A stretch of 8,047 bases of DNA, from contig JAEYRW010000127.1 in assembly GCA_023435435.1 (NCBI GenBank), positions 1-8,047 on the forward strand, read 5' to 3'. Source of the stretch: Bacillota bacterium (lineage in GTDB: Bacteria > Bacillota > Clostridia > Christensenellales > Aristaeellaceae). A program made the position numbers and the translations under genes. Each line of letters opens with the position of its first letter. Position 1 is the first letter of the stretch. The notes below the pieces were generated by a model that saw only the letters and a program-made list of their open reading frames with translations, did not search any database and was not told where the DNA came from. This document shows positions 6,423 to 8,047 of this stretch, one piece after another.

Positions 6423-7672
6423 CCGAAAGCCACCTCCCCGTTCAGGACTGTCTTAACGCACTTTCCGGCCAGTTCCGCGCCCCGGAAGGGCGTCGATCTC
6501 CCCATGGAGCGGAACTTTTCCGGCTCGACCCGCCACGTTTTGCTTAAATCGAACGCCGCAAAATCCGCCCGCGCGCCGACCCTGATTTCGCCTCCCAGCC
6601 CGAAGCGCGCGCCCGGGTTGACGGCCATGAGCGCCGCGAGCCGTTCGAGGGTCATGATGCCGGGCCTGACCAGCGCGGTGTACAGGGCCGCGAACGCGGT
6701 TTCGAGCCCCACGACGCCCATGGCCGCCCCGCGCAATCCGCCCGCCTTTTCCCGCAACCCATGGGGCGCGTGGTCGGTAGCGATCATGCCGACGGTGCCG
6801 TCGAGCAACCCCGCGATGAGCGCCTCCCGGTCGGCCATTTCCCGAATGGGCGGGTTCATTTTGAAGTCGCCCGAATCTTCCAGCATGGAATCGTCGAAGG
6901 CGATGTAATGCGGCGCGGTTTCGCAGCTGACGTCGAGGCCCTCGGCCTTGGCCCGCCGGATGAGCGCCACCGTTTCCTTGGCGGACACGTGGCAGACATG
7001 GTAGGCGCAGCCTGTTTCCCGCACAAGGTCCAGATCGCGCGCCACCTGCCGCCACTCGCTCTCCGACGGAATTCCCGGGATGCCGTGGGCGCGGGCGTAA
7101 GCCCCGCCGTGAATTGCGCCGCCCGCCGGAATGAGGGACTTGTCCTCCGCGTGGGCGGCAATGATCTTCCCGAGAGCCTTCGCCTCGTCCATGGCCGCGC
7201 GCATGCGCGCGGCCGAATCGACACCGCTGCCGTCGTCCGAGAAGCCCGCGACGAAATCCGCCATAGCGCGCATGTCGGAAAGCACCTTCCCCGCACGCCC
7301 TTGGGTGATCGTTCCGTAGGGTACCACCCGCGCCCGCGCGTCCCGGGCAATGAGATCGCGCTGCACCTTCAGGGTTTCGAAGCAGTCCGGCGCGGGGTCG
7401 AGATTTGGCATGGGGCACACCGTCGTAAATCCGCCCGCCAGCGCCGCCTCCGTGCCGGTCCGAATGGTCTCCTTGTGCGAAAAACCGGGCTCGCGGAGGT
7501 GCACATGCACGTCCACAAGCCCGGGAAAAACAGTCAGCCCCTGCAAATCCACCAAAACCTCGCCCGCGAGATTTTCGCCGATCTTTTCGACGATCCCACC
7601 CGACACGAGGAGATCCGCCCTTTGAAACCGCCCGTCGATAAACGCCGACGAACAGCGGAACACGGTCTTCAT
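6419..7672 (-). CDS. pyrC: Dihydroorotase, type I
   Basis: Zinc amidohydrolase that cyclises carbamoyl aspartate to dihydroorotate. The product is 417 aa, in the range of the longer type I (Bacillus-like) enzymes rather than the E. coli type of about 348 aa. Metal and substrate motifs: PGLVDVHVHLREPG (50-63) with His56 and His58, FSDDGSGV (144-151), AAHAED (172-177) with His174, YHVCHVSAKET (224-234) with His228, ETAPHY (251-256), and MIATDHAPH (296-304) with Asp300. The ATG at 7672 has GGAGG seven bases upstream and starts with a normal N-terminus (KTVFRCSSAFIDG). The same frame is open back to a GTG at 7759, but that extension crosses the leader terminator and has no family similarity. First gene of the operon; its stop overlaps pyrK. 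Confidence 0.96.
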   Translation of the reverse strand: MKTVFRCSSAFIDGRFQRADLLVSGGIVEKIGENLAGEVLVDLQGLTVFPGLVDVHVHLREPGFSHKETIRTGTEAALAGGFTTVCPMPNLDPAPDCFETLKVQRDLIARDARARVVPYGTITQGRAGKVLSDMRAMADFVAGFSDDGSGVDSAARMRAAMDEAKALGKIIAAHAEDKSLIPAGGAIHGGAYARAHGIPGIPSESEWRQVARDLDLVRETGCAYHVCHVSAKETVALIRRAKAEGLDVSCETAPHYIAFDDSMLEDSGDFKMNPPIREMADREALIAGLLDGTVGMIATDHAPHGLREKAGGLRGAAMGVVGLETAFAALYTALVRPGIMTLERLAALMAVNPGARFGLGGEIRVGARADFAAFDLSKTWRVEPEKFRSMGRSTPFRGAELAGKCVKTVLNGEVAFG

Positions 7673-7678
7673 CCGCAA

Positions 7679-7687
7679 CCCTCCCCC
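7679..7687 (-). promoter_or_regulatory. Ribosome binding site of pyrC
   Basis: The minus strand reads GGGGGAGGG, with the GGAGG core seven bases before the ATG at 7672. It begins only three bases after the T-tract of the leader terminator, so the terminator fully controls whether this site is transcribed. It fixes the pyrC start against the upstream in-frame GTG. Confidence 0.85.
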
Positions 7688-7690
7688 ATG

Positions 7691-7721
7691 AAAAACGAGC
7701 CCCGTCCCTCGACAAGGCTCG
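7691..7721 (-). terminator. Intrinsic terminator in the pyr operon leader (attenuator)
   Basis: On the minus strand CGAGCCTTGTC (7721-7711) pairs with GACGGGGCTCG (7706-7696) over 11 bp, including two G-U pairs, around a GAGG loop. Five T follow at once (7695-7691). This is a well-formed intrinsic terminator placed between the promoter and the pyrC ribosome binding site, about 80-105 bases into the transcript. Such a position is expected of a transcription attenuator controlling all downstream genes. No gene ends just upstream on this strand, so it is unlikely to serve a preceding gene. Confidence 0.75.
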
Positions 7722-7769
7722 AAAACAAGAGCGGAATCCGCCCGTCTTATTCGATTCACAACCTTGCCG
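7710..7769 (-). promoter_or_regulatory. Candidate antiterminator fold in the pyr leader
   Basis: CGGCAAGGTT (7769-7760) can pair with AGCCTTGTCG (7719-7710) over 10 bp with two G-U pairs. The second arm is almost exactly the 5' half of the terminator stem, so the two folds exclude each other. The enclosed loop holds a smaller hairpin with GCGG/CCGC and ATAAGA/TCTTGT pairing (7750-7725). A weak upstream stem, TCGGTA with TGCCGG, could cover part of the first arm. I see no PyrR-type binding loop, so the signal that chooses between folds is unknown. Confidence 0.5.
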
Positions 7770-7805
7770 GCATCACAGTACCGATCTTAAAGCTCGATTG
7801 GAGAT

Positions 7806-7834
7806 ATTTTACACGCATTCGCGCCATTCGTCAA
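7806..7834 (-). promoter_or_regulatory. Sigma-70-type promoter of the pyr operon
   Basis: The minus strand has a -35 TTGACG (7834-7829, 5 of 6 consensus), a 17-bp spacer, and a -10 TAAAAT (7811-7806, 5 of 6). Transcription should begin near 7799, giving a leader of roughly 125 bases before pyrC. It is the best promoter match in the window and sits at the head of the only gene block. The spacer contains two copies of CGAATG nine bases apart. Confidence 0.75.
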
Positions 7835-7850
7835 GTTAAGTCTGAGAGAG

Positions 7851-7898
7851 AGCAGGGGAACAAAGGAACGCCGGGGGCGCCGTCCCCGGTCCCCTGCT
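7851..7898. repeat. Nested inverted repeat upstream of the pyr promoter
   Basis: AGCAGGGGA (7851-7859) pairs with TCCCCTGCT (7890-7898) over 9 bp. Inside it CCGGGG (7871-7876) pairs with CCCCGG (7884-7889), flush with the outer arm on one side and separated by 11 bases on the other. No T-run follows on either strand. The inner part, read on the minus strand, closely resembles 91-120 past proA. This looks like a repetitive intergenic palindrome of REP type. Confidence 0.65.
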
Positions 7899-7942
7899 CA
7901 AGGGTTGATGGAAAAAGTAAACACGTTCCGTCGACGGCCCGG

Positions 7943-7982
7943 GGGCCCAACTCCGCGCCGCCGATTTTTGTGAACTGGGCCC
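7943..7982. repeat. GGGCCCA inverted repeat
   Basis: GGGCCCA (7943-7949) and TGGGCCC (7976-7982) form a 7-bp inverted repeat separated by 26 bases that include TTTTT (7965-7969). Each arm contains the self-complementary GGGCCC. The function is unknown; it could be a weak hairpin, part of a repetitive element, or a pair of protein-binding half-sites. Confidence 0.45.
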
Positions 7983-8047
7983 GCGCGGCAGGATTGAGGA
8001 CTTCGTGGGGCGGGTGGGCGGGGCAGCTTCGTGGCCCCTGTCCGGCG

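Larger units (their letters stand above)
7835..8047. other. Non-coding region upstream of the pyr promoter
   Basis: No convincing gene lies here. It is very GC-rich and dominated by two large inverted repeats (7851-7898 and 7943-7982). One minus-strand frame is free of stops from the window edge to 7831, but it lacks a good start or ribosome site and has low-complexity composition, so I do not call it a gene. A neighbouring gene may begin or end outside the window. Confidence 0.5.

Noticed and set aside
5901..6908. Plus-strand open frame opposite pyrK and pyrC
   Set aside because: It spans two unrelated genes on the other strand and has biased composition; a codon-bias shadow.
7812..7869. 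PyrR-type binding loop suggested by the GAGAGAGAG stretch near 7843
   Set aside because: The stretch lies upstream of the promoter and on the opposite strand, so it is not in the leader RNA.
7851..7898. Nested inverted repeat as a transcription terminator
   Set aside because: No T-run follows the stem on either strand and no gene ends next to it within the window.
7831..8047. Stop-free minus-strand frame of about 71 codons entering from the window edge
   Set aside because: It crosses two inverted repeats and ends within the -35 element, has no good start codon or ribosome site, and resembles no family I know. In such GC-rich DNA a frame of this length arises by chance.
1..8047. tRNA, rRNA, CRISPR array, insertion sequence or phage genes
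   Set aside because: No cloverleaf, regular spaced repeat, transposase motif or target-site duplication was seen; nearly all of the window is accounted for by biosynthetic genes.

Overview
The window is a GC-rich stretch of bacterial DNA carrying one compact, single-direction gene block, all on the minus strand. Read in transcription order it runs pyrC - pyrK - pyrD - pyrF - pyrE - pyrB - pyrI - proB - proA. The first seven genes encode de novo pyrimidine synthesis from carbamoyl phosphate and aspartate to UMP; the last two encode the first two steps of proline synthesis from glutamate. No gene is broken and no mobile-element gene is visible.

The organism is most likely a GC-rich member of the Clostridia (Bacillota). 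This is an inference from four things: an NAD-linked class 1B dihydroorotate dehydrogenase (PyrD plus the iron-sulfur flavoprotein PyrK), a separate PyrI regulatory chain beside PyrB, a short ProB without a PUA domain, and strong GGAGG-type ribosome binding sites before almost every gene. Species cannot be named from this window.

Layout: 1-119 is non-coding sequence past the end of proA, with three palindromes and no clear U-tract terminator. 120-2115 holds proA and proB, overlapping by 14 bp. 2136-7672 holds the seven pyr genes, each overlapping the next by 4 to 8 bp, so translational coupling is likely throughout. A 20-bp gap separates pyrI from proB, so the pro genes are probably cotranscribed. 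7673-7800 is the 5' leader of the operon. It carries a convincing intrinsic terminator just before the pyrC ribosome binding site and a competing upstream arm, which together look like a transcription attenuator. A good sigma-70-type promoter (TTGACG, 17-bp spacer, TAAAAT) lies at 7806-7834. 7835-8047 is non-coding as far as can be seen and contains two large inverted repeats. One of them is a near copy of a palindrome found just past proA at the other end of the window.

How the genes work together: PyrB (with PyrI) makes carbamoyl aspartate, PyrC closes the ring, PyrD/PyrK oxidise dihydroorotate to orotate, PyrE adds phosphoribose and PyrF decarboxylates to UMP. Carbamoyl-phosphate synthase (carAB) and the regulator PyrR are not encoded here. 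No novel enzyme system was found. The points most worth a second look are the operon leader, which lacks a recognisable PyrR-binding loop, the attachment of proBA to the pyr operon, and the related palindromes flanking the block.
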